From NCBI GenBank assembly GCA_013396915.1, contig VWZL01000355.1, forward strand, positions 645,885-709,884: 64,000 bases of DNA. Direction: 5' to 3'. Source of the DNA: Stercorarius parasiticus (Eukaryota; Chordata; Aves; Charadriiformes; Stercorariidae). The position numbers and the translations under genes are program-made. Under the pieces are notes generated by a model, which was not told the origin of the DNA, did not search any database, and saw only the letters and a list, made by a program, of their open reading frames with translations. Shown one piece after another: positions 12,304-23,400 of this stretch. Positions within the stretch are counted from its first letter, which is position 1. Every line of letters begins with the position of its first letter.

Positions 12304-12761
12304 TGTCGTGGTTTTGGCCATATTGGCCAATCGTAACGACAGATGGCCCTCCCCCACCTCTCTCCTCAGAGAGGAGAGGAAGAGATAAGGAGATTTNCTT
12401 TGATCCCTTAGCTTTTATACTGACCATGATGCAGATGGGATGGAATACCCTGTTGGTCAGTTTTGGGTCACCTGTCCCGTCCGCTCCTCCCTGCAGGTGG
12501 GACTTCTCTACTCTTCTCCGCTTCCGACCCTCTGACAGGCAAAAAGCGAAGTTAGCTGACCTTGGTTGTAATAGCAATAAGTATAAGCAAGAGCCTCTGT
12601 GCATACCATTCCTCGGTATAATCAGGTCTTATCACTCTGAGAGCGAACAGTTTCTGAACAACATGCTGTTAATTTCAGACTTTAGTCAGTTAGAAGAGGC
12701 CCAGCTAAAAAGTAATATTACAAATCAGAAAACTGGTTCTGTTTTACCTCAAACCAGGACA
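12304..12761 (-). mobile_element. Solo LTR of a related ERVL-type element, minus strand
   Basis: This is a 458-bp block with TG...CA ends (TGTCGTGGTTTTGGCC ... CTCAAACCAGGACA on the plus strand) between identical ACTTT duplications. Read on the minus strand it opens TGTCCTGGTTTGAGG and contains GGGACAGGTGACCC followed by TTCCAT and GGTCAGTATAAAAGC. This is the same word order as the LTR at 4749-5332, so the two belong to one family or close subfamilies in opposite orientation. No viral internal region is attached. An 8-base-arm hairpin (CTCTCCTC/GAGGAGAG) lies at 12360-12378 near its 3' end. One unresolved base (N) is at 12397. A 174-codon frame crosses it on the plus strand, antisense to the LTR, and is not a gene. 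Confidence 0.87.
12413..12419 (-). promoter_or_regulatory. TATA box inside the minus-strand LTR
   Basis: On the minus strand the sequence reads CAGTATAAAAGC, a good TATA box at the expected place in the U3 region of this LTR. Transcription would run toward lower coordinates. Solo LTRs of this kind can act as promoters for neighbouring DNA. Whether it is active cannot be seen from sequence. Confidence 0.45.
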
Positions 12762-12766
12762 ACTTT
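12762..12766 (-). repeat. 5-bp target-site duplication (ACTTT), other side
   Basis: Exact partner of 12299-12303, immediately outside the LTR end. Confidence 0.85.
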
Positions 12767-15700
12767 GGACAACAGGAATGGTCAGTGCAGTGAGTTTATG
12801 GCTTGTCACTTCTCCAGTGACCTCTGACATATCCTGTCCCCATGAGGACCCTTCTGCTGTGTGATCACTAGAGTATCTTATTATTGAACAACGTATTTTT
12901 AAAGACACCTGAGTTTGAAAACAACACCAGCCATCAGCGTGTTCTTGGAAATGGCATAACCTTCTCAGGGACTGAAGTAAAACTGGATCCTGTTTCTTGA
13001 AGACAGGTGCAACATTTGTCTTTTTTCCAGTCATAGGAATCTCCTTCTGTTCCACCACTTCTGCCCCTCCAGGCACATAAAAAGGTGCCTTCAGCCCCCA
13101 CAGGAGAAAGCCTCAAGTAACTTCATTTTCTTTCTTCACAAATACTTTTGGTTAAGGCTCAGCCAACTCCGATCGCTCCCCTGATGGGACATCATCTTCC
13201 TCACCTGTTTCCAATGCCTTATACCCGTAGTCCCTATGCCTGTTCTGTAATTGCAGAAACAGTCAGAGAAGGCGATTTGTTGTTTTGTGGAAAATGCCAA
13301 ATTTCCAGTCGCCAGCGTCTTGGAAGTTTCTGACTATTGCTGTGTTGGGGGTTGTCCCTCCATCCCTGAAATGTCGGTAAGACTCTGGTATGTGTTCTGT
13401 AGGGTGACTGTCAGGATCTTGTCAATCTCCCATTCGTCCTCCTTGATGGCACATGGACTGCTCACTTCATTTTGCTGGCGAGCCAGCAGAGCACCCCTCC
13501 TGAGCAGAGCATCCCTTCCACAGGTGGGACCACTGCCATTCCCAGCGCTCCTTGTCCTCAGAAACCTGGAGAGTCCCACGCTCCCCCAGGGGCTCTGCCG
13601 GGGTTGAGGTCTCTGATGCGCCAGGGGCGACAGCTCCAAGCAGTGTCAGAAATGACACCTATTCAGGGTCCTTTTGCATTCCTGATGCTCTTGCCTATGG
13701 GTAGTATGGCTGCTCCCAAGTGGATTGGTATCTGCATGATTAACGGGCAGTGGGATGCAACAAGCTTGGATACCTCAAACCAGGAAATGGCCAAGGAAAT
13801 CCAACTTACAGACCAAAAACCTTCAGGAGCCTTGAGAAGCCATGCCTCGCTGGCAGTGGCACATCGCCAGGAAAGAGCTAACAAAAAGTAAAGCCTGAAG
13901 AAGCCACCTGAGACCTGCAAAGATTAGCTGTGCTCACCAGTTGAAGTACAGAATAGCACACATCTCCATGACGATGCCCGTCAGCTCTTACGAGTCAAAA
14001 GGTACTATTCAGTGTTTCTGTAAGCCCTGTAGCAACAGAAACTTTGCCCTTAAACTGGGACTTAACTGAGGCCTGTGGCTTGTCAAGATTTGTTTATCTA
14101 TCTCCATTGTTGATACACATATATAATATTATATTAAATTACAGAAAACAAAATTATTTCTTGCATAATTATTCTTGCAAAATTATTCGCAGACAGAATC
14201 TTCACCAGATAGCCCATAATCATTTTGTGGGGATATCTACCTGCTCCTTCTTTTCTGCCAAACCCTAAGTGAATCATGAAATGTAGGGTTTTTTCCGATG
14301 CAATATACACCTTATTTATTTATTTATGAAATGCACACTGTTCAAAGAATTGCACTGTTGTCATTGGAAGTAATGATCTAAATGCATTCCGGGAGTAAAT
14401 CTATAATTCCCTGAGTGTTTTACAATGTGTGGGAGGTAGAGCAAAAGATCTTTAAGATATTTTGGAGGAAATATATATTACCATGTCTGTATGCATTTCT
14501 TCAGGCAGGTCTTGTTACCAGAGTTCTTTCATTTACATTTCTGCTGTATTTATGTGCTCTGTTTTAATGCTGCTTCGCCTAGTTTGGATATTAGTAAGTG
14601 GAGTAAGAGACATTTTTATGAGCCATACCCAGTGAAACAAAGAAAAGTTAAGTTAAAAATTGATATGCAATATTTATTAATATTTCAGTGCACAGAGAAC
14701 AAAATCTGATTTACAAAGTCCTCAGAAATGAAACCTTTAGCAATATGGATTCAGTCTTGCTGGCCATACAAAGGGTAATTTAGGTTTGAAATGATTATGA
14801 AGAAGTTTCAGCTCCTCCAAATATATATATTATGGGGGAGAAACTGAGTAACTTCTTTACTTACNGATTGTTATTCTGGTAATCTCTCTTTTTATGGGCT
14901 TGTAAAAGATAGCATTAAAGCAGATGGAAATCATGCCAGTTCCACGGATACATTTATTATTAACATGAAATATATTGTGAAGAATAAACTATCGGCTTTA
15001 GAAATTCTTCATCATTTTAAGACACCTTTAGAAAGAAGACATGACCCCCTCATGCTTTAGGTACATGCCTTATAAAGCACTAATAAAATGTGGCAAAAAT
15101 GCTTGGGGGTTTTTTGTTGGTTTGTTTTTTTTTTCCCAGTGCAAAACCAGTTGGTCCAATACTTTTGACCACCCTTTTCTCTGGGAAAAGAGTCACAGGT
15201 GGGAGAAGGAAAGTCCCCACCTACACCAATCTGCAAAAATGGTGCTGCTTTCTCCTCCTGAACCGTCCATGCATCTTAACTGGGTCTTGTCAATACTCTC
15301 TCAGTACATTCTTCAGTAAAACTGAAATATGTGAAAAACACACACCGCTAGTGCCCTCATAGCACACTTTGCTGACAGCACTGTAAAATTAAGTATAAAT
15401 GAATATCATTTGCAGATTCAAAACATAAACCTTACTTAAAGAGTTAATGTCAAGCCTACCCCTCCTGAATAGGCTGGCTGTTTAAAGTTGCTTACTTCCC
15501 ATAGCAGATATTGTAGAAAGATGAGAGAAGTGTATACAGAAAAAGTTAAAAAAAAATTAAAAATAAAAATGAGAATGCTCCTACCTATCTCTCTCCGTGT
15601 CATGCTGCCTTGTAAAGATGCTTGTGCCAGACTTGCATCTGGGCACCTCTTTACCAATATGAGCAACAGCCACCTGGAGACAGAACAGAAATCTGTTAAG

Positions 15701-18078
15701 TCCAGTATTATGTTTATTGGTAGTTATTCAGGGACAGAACATGAGGAACAGAGAGGAGAGTGATCCTTTCTCCACCATTCCCTCCCAGCTTTTGCCAGTC
15801 TGTAGTTCTGAGACTTCCTGAGCAGAAATTGAAACCGCAGCATCACTTTTAAGCACCCTCCAAAGACCTTTCTTCCCTGAATTCCAACCCATTTGTTCCT
15901 TGCCCTTACTATGGTGCTGGTAGTATCAGGATTTTTTCCTTTTCCGCTTGTTTGGTATCCACTGAGGAAGGGTCCCTTTCCTTCTTCCATCGCTGCTGCC
16001 TCTGGATGCATGTTTAAGGTTTTATCAGCTCCAGTGATGAAGGAACTTAGTAAATGAAAACATGCTTTTGTTCACTTTTTTTTTTTTGCCATTATACTGG
16101 GGAGGAAGAAAGCGTGCTTGTCCAGCTGACAGAAACTAAGTGGTATATCTGCTGTAGCCTGCTTCCTTATCTGCTGTTTTCTATTGTTTCCAGGAAAAAA
16201 AAAAAAAACACCCAAACCAGAAAAACAAAGACAACCTTTCTAAGGGGAAGGAACTAGATAAAAAACACAGAATAAGGACTGGACCAATATTAAAGGACAT
16301 TTTTCTGTCCCTGTATGCTAAAGCCATGACCCTGTGTGTGAACAACGATACGTGAATGGATGTATGGATGGTCAGTATATCACCACAGTGCAGAGAATAT
16401 CCATAATCTTTTCAGATAGCCTGAGGGATGAGCCACAGACGTGCTCTCTGCATGTGTACTCCTAAAGATAATAGAAACTATTGAATCTTCAATTTTCCTA
16501 CATGAAATCCCTAACGCCAATCCCAAAAATCACTCTTCCTTCCCTCACCGGCTCCCCCTGGATGTAGTTCGCTCACATTTGAATCGTTTCTCCCCTCGCG
16601 AGGAGCCTCCCCTACCCAGGTGTGGGCTGCAGGAAAAGAAAATCGCCTGCCTGGGAAGACCACAGACTGCAAGCCGGGCAGATTCCAGCGCCTTGCTCAC
16701 AGCAAGTTCATCTGGTAAACAAACACAGGGAAGTTGGAAGAAAATGAAGCCCCAATTCAGAGTTATATTTGGGGAAGAGAGAGGGAATGGAAGTTGCTCC
16801 AGAGGCCTAACAGGTACTTGGTTTTTATCTTTATATTATCATGATATAAGATAATGATATTATTATATGATATATAATAATAATACACATATTATTATCT
16901 TATCATTTAAAATATCTTAAATTACACTCATTTTTTATCCTTAATCCCTTCTAGTGGAGTTCACAGTCGACTTCAATACTCGCCAAATAAGTGACATCAC
17001 AAATTCAGTTTTTTTCAGGACAGCCTGCTGACTTCCACCACTGCCCCCGGTACACATGGCACCAGCAGTTGCTGTATGACTTTGACCACAGCGTGTAGAC
17101 CAAGAACTATAGAGCTGGCCAGTGTTCTCCAACAGAGCCCGGTCCGTACAATCAGCGCACCTTTGTGGGCAGGGAACCAAACCTCCCCGTGCCTCGGTCT
17201 CCTGCAAAGAGCTGTGATATTCCTTTCTCCCCTCTGCATTTATTAGGTTGTCACAATTTGTGAGTATCGCCAACTTTGCGCAGCTGTTATTAACCGGCTG
17301 GTTATGATTGGGTTTGGTGAGCAAAATGCACCACGGGGGTGCCAGCATCTCAAATGACAAATTAAAGTTCAGAGTCCTGGCACATACAAATTTATTCCCT
17401 GAAATGGTAATACACAAATAACAGAAACAAAACAAAACAAAGCAAAACAAATGATGGCTCTAACTGACAGTTGCTATTGTACTCCAAAATGAAAGCATAC
17501 TTCACCAAAGTGATTTTGCTATGAGACAGCATCTTTCAAAAATAGCTATTGGAAAAGAACTCTCCCTTTGAAATAATAATCACATATATACCTGTGACTG
17601 AACTGGCAATGAAAGAGAAGGCCTTGAGATAGTAATAAACCTAAGACAGATTAATTTGTCTAGATATGATACTATTTTCCTACACTGCCCTTGCAAGACT
17701 GAATTATGCATCAGGTGGTTACATTTCATTTATCAGGTTGCTTCCCCCTCTCTGCCCTCCCTGCGCAGCACAACCACAGCAGTACCGGCACAACGGCACA
17801 TGAGCTTCTCGTTGCCTAAATTGCAGTAGATTTTCAGCCTGATAGAAAACACACAATGGATTTTCTTATCGTGCCGCTCACTGTCCCAAATCTAACAAAG
17901 ACCTGGTTTCCCACTCATTTCTTACCGCTTTCTCTGTTTTTCTGCTGCAGCTTTGCTCTATATTTGTCTAGCTCTTCGTCACGCTAAGCAATAGACAATC
18001 ACTGCGCGACAAAATTTCTCAATTGCAAATAGCAGACCAACCATAATTATTTTATATTTTTTTTTTGCTATTTTCCAG
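12767..18078. other. Non-coding DNA, partly GC-richer
   Basis: No gene was recognised. The part at about 13070-13900 is richer in G+C and carries several overlapping frames of 60-139 codons on both strands (for example 13472-13891 plus, 13334-13639 minus). None shows a known domain, so it may be a decayed element. An unresolved base is at 14865. T-rich runs lie near 15110-15135 and 16075-16087, and an A-run near 16196-16208. An AT-rich imperfect hairpin lies at about 16838-16910. A 169-codon minus frame (16941-17450) starts in a homopolymer-rich T/C segment and looks fortuitous. Confidence 0.5.
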
Positions 18079-18217
18079 AGATGCACCCAACCCTTATGAA
18101 AATGAGAAGCTCGGGCTGCCTGGTTATATGTTTTTACAGTTGTCTTCAACTATTCTGCTGTGCTATGCATGAAGAAAGAAAGATACCATCAGTCCCAACA
18201 CGCATTCGAATTACCAG
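18079..18217 (+). CDS. Possible first coding exon with signal peptide (unrecognised, weak)
   Basis: A strong 3' splice site precedes this segment: a long T tract, then GCTATTTTCCAG ending at 18078. An ATG follows at 18081 (further ATGs at 18096 and 18102). The frame reads a short basic start (MKMRSSG), a 15-residue hydrophobic, cysteine-rich stretch (CLVICFYSCLQLFCC), then A-M-H and a charged segment (EERK). That is the layout of a secretory signal peptide of about 30 residues. A possible donor CCAG|GTACCC ends the exon after 18217, but it matches the donor consensus poorly. Without splicing the frame stops at 18284 after 67 codons. I do not recognise the product and see no partner exon in the window. 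It may be a fortuitous frame. Confidence 0.22.
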
Positions 18218-18630
18218 GTACCCTCGCAGCAGGCACAGGGACACAAGCACATGCCATTTCCTAATGTCAGGGCTAGTCTTTTGAGTTTACATGAAAATAA
18301 TAATAGTATTTGTCTCACTCCGCCTCCAAAACCCCTCTCTGGCAACCCAAAAGAGGGTATTGCCATATCAAAGAGTGACAAATAGGTGCTTTTTTGAAAC
18401 CAGGCATCACCAGGTCCCTCTTCTGCTTTGCTCTGTTGTCCTGCTGCAAATGCAGCCAAGGAGGGCGTAGACTGACATTTGAACACCCAGGAAAGAAGTC
18501 ATCGCCAAGTCCCAGAATGTAGCCCGGAGGGGAGGCTATCACACTGGGATGAGAGGAGACATGTAAAGGATGTAGAATACACACGTGCCGGTTTACTGAA
18601 GGCATCATTCAAAGCACACCAACACCTTCT

Positions 18631-18711
18631 GGGCTCATCATCCCCACTGATGCACAGGAAGACCATGGCAAGTTCTGGTAAGTAATCAGATCTGGAGCAA
18701 AGAAGTGCAGG
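18631..18711 (+). repeat. 81-bp repeat, copy 1
   Basis: The 81 bases match 20388-20468 with 6 differences and no gaps, in direct orientation about 1.76 kb apart. The central 50 bases, CCCACTGATG through GTAATCAGATCT, are identical. Similarity ends abruptly on both sides. On the minus strand both copies are open in the same frame and share residues RSDYLPELAMVFLCISG. I cannot assign the sequence to a family. Confidence 0.9.
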
Positions 18712-20387
18712 ACCTTGGCCTAGGTCCAAATTGTACCAAAGAGGCCTGAGTGTGATGTTGGTAGTTATTAATTTTCATCATGCTGCTTTGACAAAGTACC
18801 TGAACCCCAGCCTGCAGGGACGGTATTTCTCTATATCGATTTTGATTGAACAAAGAGCATTACCCCAAATTAGACTGCATTTTTGGTGAAGCGGGCTCTA
18901 GCAAATCTACATTTTCAATTAAAGAACATTTTAAAAAAATGATAATTAAGTACAATAAATATATTTAAAGCCCACCTCCGTGCATCAGAGACGACACTAT
19001 CAATGTGGGGACGTTGGCCTTTCCCTTCTGCCTGGATCCCTCCTCACTGAAGCAGCCGCAGGGTAAAGTCGGTGCCAGGAGAGCACAGAAGCCCTTCAGC
19101 AGTGTCCGACTCCTGAAAGAAAGACTTTAGTGACTTCCCTGGAATTACTGTAAGGACAAAATTAACCTGATGCTTTTGGCACACAAAAATATATTCCTTC
19201 GGAATAGAAGTCTTCAACGAAGAAAGATTGCAATAAAGGTTTATAGGAATAGTTAGATGTTTATAAAAAGTATTTTAAGTATTATTCTATAATAAATAAT
19301 AAATATAATATATTTAAGGATTATAAAAAGTACGTTCTCCCTCTTCAGCATTCTCAAATATGTATCTGCTTAAAAAAAAAACCCAAAATTGAACATATTC
19401 CTAATGAAAATGTTCACTGTGAGTTCATCTCTGGGATGATAACACATAAAAGTGAGCATCTGTATATTTTGATGCCTCTTATTTACACCCAGGGTAGACA
19501 CTGGGAATGTTTTTAAAATCCTGCAAAAAAAAAAAAAAAAATTAAAGGGCCTTACAGTCATGTGGAATTTACAAGAAAACTGGACAAAATTTCATACCTG
19601 AAATGCAAATTCATTGCAAAAATATGCAGCATACTTTTTCAACCATATAAAATATGCAAAAAAAAAAAATGTAAATTAAAAGTAAAGTACAACACAGATG
19701 CACCATGACTTTTATTCTGGGACTGTTACAAGGAGCAAAAGGATGGGAAAACTGTATTTTTATTTTCTATATTCCATTTGTTCACCTTTTTTTACTATGA
19801 ATGAGGCACCCATTAAAATATTACAAGATTTTTAGTAGGTGATTAAAAACAGGATAAAAAAAAGCATTTCCAATGCTTGTCAGCATCAGTTTTCTTATGA
19901 AATTTAATACAAAATAGCTAATGAGGGCAACTCAGCCCCACTAATGCTGTTCAAAATGCAAACTTGATTTTCAGAATACTCCCCTCCATATTTAATAGAG
20001 TGATGATTACAAGAAAAGCTATGCTCCAATATGTTAATTTCATCTCTGTTTTTCTGCTGATGTTACTCTTCATTTGAAGATTACTGTCAACCTCTATTCC
20101 ACGGGAGATCAAAGTGAGGCATCCAGCTTGTACCAGATGCCATCATACAAAATTACATTTAAGAGATCTCCAATGTAATTAAAAACTCTGTAGAAACCAT
20201 CTCAAAGAGAAAGACATACTGTACCAATTCTCCACTCTTTAAAAAACTTCGGGGAAGGCGACAAAATGTGACTTAAAACTTATGCTAAATGTGCCGTCTT
20301 CTTCCTTTGAAGTCCTAATTAACTATCTCACCTGAAAACCACTGTAAACAGGAGGCTGCAGGTCTGCTTTTGCATACTGAGATATGT

Positions 20388-20468
20388 GGGTTCATCATGC
20401 CCACTGATGCACAGGAAGACCATGGCAAGTTCTGGTAAGTAATCAGATCTTGGACAAAGAAATGCAGG
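20388..20468 (+). repeat. 81-bp repeat, copy 2
   Basis: Second copy of 18631-18711. The mismatches cluster at the ends (CTCATCATC against TTCATCATG, TCTGGAGC against TCTTGGAC), leaving an identical core. Conservation of the core beside unrelated flanks suggests a short dispersed repeat, a shared exon-like unit or a local gene-conversion tract. Confidence 0.9.
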
Positions 20469-23400
20469 TATGGAATACGTCCATGGCACTGGATTTATGG
20501 TTGGGACATATCCTTTCTTTAAAGGCTGCCATGCACCATGTAAGCAGCTGAAGTCATGCAACAGGGCTTGCTGCCCGGTTCTACTGTTCTGACCCTGTCA
20601 GACCCTGGTCAGACATGGGGCCTTTGTCTCCCACTGCAGTGCCGGGAACGTGGGAATGCCAAAGGCCGGGGAAAAGAGATACAGATGGACCAACACACGT
20701 TATGTTTCCAAAATCCAGCTCAAAATAGTACCAAGAAGAAACCAGGACGATAGAGAGAAAAACCTCTGTTTGAGAACTGAATCTTGTTTAATTCAGCTTT
20801 TAATATCATGGGTTTTTTCTATCGCTTTATTGTAGTTTCTGAACAAAACCATTGTTGCCTGGTACTAAAGCTGAGAGGTCATGTAGAGACCAAGAGCTAT
20901 CCCAATACCAGTCAGACCGCACCAATATATGCAAGGTAGCATAGATAGGTCCAGGCCTCAGAAGCCAGCTAATATCCTTACCTTACCTCTCCAGGATTGC
21001 TCCAAAATTGTCTCCCTTGGGCACCCAAGAAGCCACAAGAAGATGCAGCCAGCCCTGGGACCCCAACAAAAACCACACCATTTCTTGAGACATCAGCTGT
21101 CACCGGCGTATCCCCACGTCCTCAAGTAACTGCCGAGAGTTCACCACCAAGGTAAGGCTGTCTCCCACTGACTGCTTTTATTAAACAATGCACAAAGGTA
21201 CGGCATTGACTTCATACCGCAAAAGACATTAATTGAAATGCATCCAGCTGATGATGATGCCAAGGATATGACTATAAGCAGTTTCTACTGTGTATAGACT
21301 CGAAAAAGATGAAAACATCCAGTCTGGAATGTAAAGGGGCTGCCAAATCCATCCTGGAGTGTAAGTAGCAGAGCGGGTATTCATTAACCCTTCTCTATTG
21401 GCTTTTTTAATAAAAGGAGATACATCTTGGCCTAACCTACAAGCAAGATTTGTTTATTTTTAAATGACAAAGAAATGGCAAATACCAGGCACTTGCAAAA
21501 TATTGCTTTGAGTACCTTGGCAGCTTGTCATTAATAATGGAATTGTTGTCTGATCTTCGGTCATTTGCAATTCAATGTACCCACAAAATCTACCACTTCT
21601 TCTTGCACATATTTCTCCACAATGTGCCTATTTACCTTCCCAAACCAGGAAGAAATACATTAGATGGTTTAAAGGGTAGCCCTTAATGCAATTTAAAGCC
21701 TTGCAAATTGATTTTCCTTAATGAACTTTATATCCTGACATCCTGTCGTTTTTCCTCTAGTACATTCAATTAGGCTATAATCAGTTATTAAGGGTTAGAT
21801 AATGGAAACGTGACATCATCCACACAAGGCAGAAATTTTTGCAAAAGATTAACTAAAATCTAATTTTCATGCAAGACTAGACCATCTGAGCCAAAAGGTG
21901 CCTATGATAACTGCAAAAAAAAAAAAAATTGGATTAAAAAAAAGAGTCCCAGAAAACCCAAGATGGGGAAAGGAAGGACACCTGGCTTGGGTAGGAGCTG
22001 AGATGGGAAAGAACCATAACATGTTCCTCTTGGGGCTGTAAGAGAGAGAACCTTTGCACGTTCTTCATTTAAGAAATGAATGTGCTGTATTCATCTCAAC
22101 CACAGAACAAACATTGTGAATCGAAGCATTTCACTCCATTCCTTTAAAAGAGCTGAATACATTTCTTTGTGTATAAAAAGTGAGAGCCATTCATGCTATG
22201 CTTTCAGATAGACACACGCATTAATAGCAATAGTAGCAGTACTTAAAGCAGAGAGGCTTTTGTGGGTTTTGTTAATGTTAACTTCTGATAGAGAGGAGCT
22301 TTGGGCTCAAAATATGTATCTAATCTTGACTGAGAACACAGCTCAGCAATTCCGTTTGCCCCATATCAAAGAAGGAAAAATGTTGTTATTCTGCCAAGAA
22401 AATTGATCTATTTATCTGATGCAATGTTCTCTGTCAGCATTCCTGTACAGCTCTCCCCACTCAATATCACTGCGGGATGTCTGTAGAGGATTCAAATCTT
22501 CAGAGGTCAATATGTCAGGTCCAACAGAGTTTATTTTTCCTTCCTTCTACTTTTTTTTAAATAGGCATATTCTAACTATTCCTAAAACAAACTGAAATAT
22601 AATGGTTATATTAAGAACTTTGTCGTAACAATATCCATAGTGCTGAGGTACTTTTGGAGACCCTCATATTTCAGAACTAATAAAAAATACAACTCAATAA
22701 AAATAGCCAACAGAGTGCATAATAGCTCTTAACATTCGTTACTGCTTCTCAAAACAGCATCTCCAAAGCACACCAACCTGTGAGCAATTTTTGGGACACC
22801 ACCTCAAAGGGAGGTGCCAGAGGTAAAAATAAAAGTTCAAAGCCTACAAATGGTCTTTGCTCATGTGGATAATCCTCAACTGTCGCACCTTGTGCTTGCC
22901 TTACTGGCCTCATCTACTGACTGTATTGGATTTTGTCTCCATTTATGCCCAGGAAAACAAGAGCCAAGCCTGAGGGTCACAATGTTCCACAAAGATCTCT
23001 GTGGGGTCTGGGATTTGAGTTGGTTCTTTTTTGGTCTTTTGACTTTTTGTTGGCTCCTTTTTGTAGGATTAAAAGTAAAGCTCCAGCTTTTGTGTAGGTT
23101 TTCACTTATTAGATGGCTTTGAATCTGCTGGATAACTCTTTTTCTCAAAACAATTTACAGAAGCTATAGCTTTCATTCGATTTAAAAAACGTGTCCTCGA
23201 CATTACATTTTTCTCCTTGAATTTTCTAGGCTTTCTTTTTTCCCAAACCTCCCAAGCATCCCAGTAACCAACTATAACCACAGTCTTAATTAAGAAGAAA
23301 AGTGTTTTGGATCATTAGTCTAAGTCTGTTTGGAAAAATTGTTACAAAATTGTAACTGAGGTTTTCAATGACTCTATTTCTTCCCCAGAGATAAGGCAAT

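Noticed and set aside
4749..12761. A full provirus between the two LTRs
   Set aside because: The LTRs are inverted relative to each other, each has its own target duplication, and no retroviral internal sequence lies between them.
12303..12827. 174-codon plus-strand frame, one of the longest in the window
   Set aside because: It lies antisense across the minus-strand LTR and runs over an unresolved base, and it has no domain.
16838..16910. AT-rich imperfect hairpin
   Set aside because: The arms differ by insertions and the whole tract is A/T low complexity, so pairing is expected by chance.
16941..17450. 169-codon minus-strand frame
   Set aside because: Its start lies in a homopolymer-like T/C run and its sequence has no recognisable motif or family; it is probably chance.
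22814..23122. 102-codon frame with hydrophobic C-terminus
   Set aside because: The hydrophobic part comes from a T-rich run. There are no splice signals or similarity.
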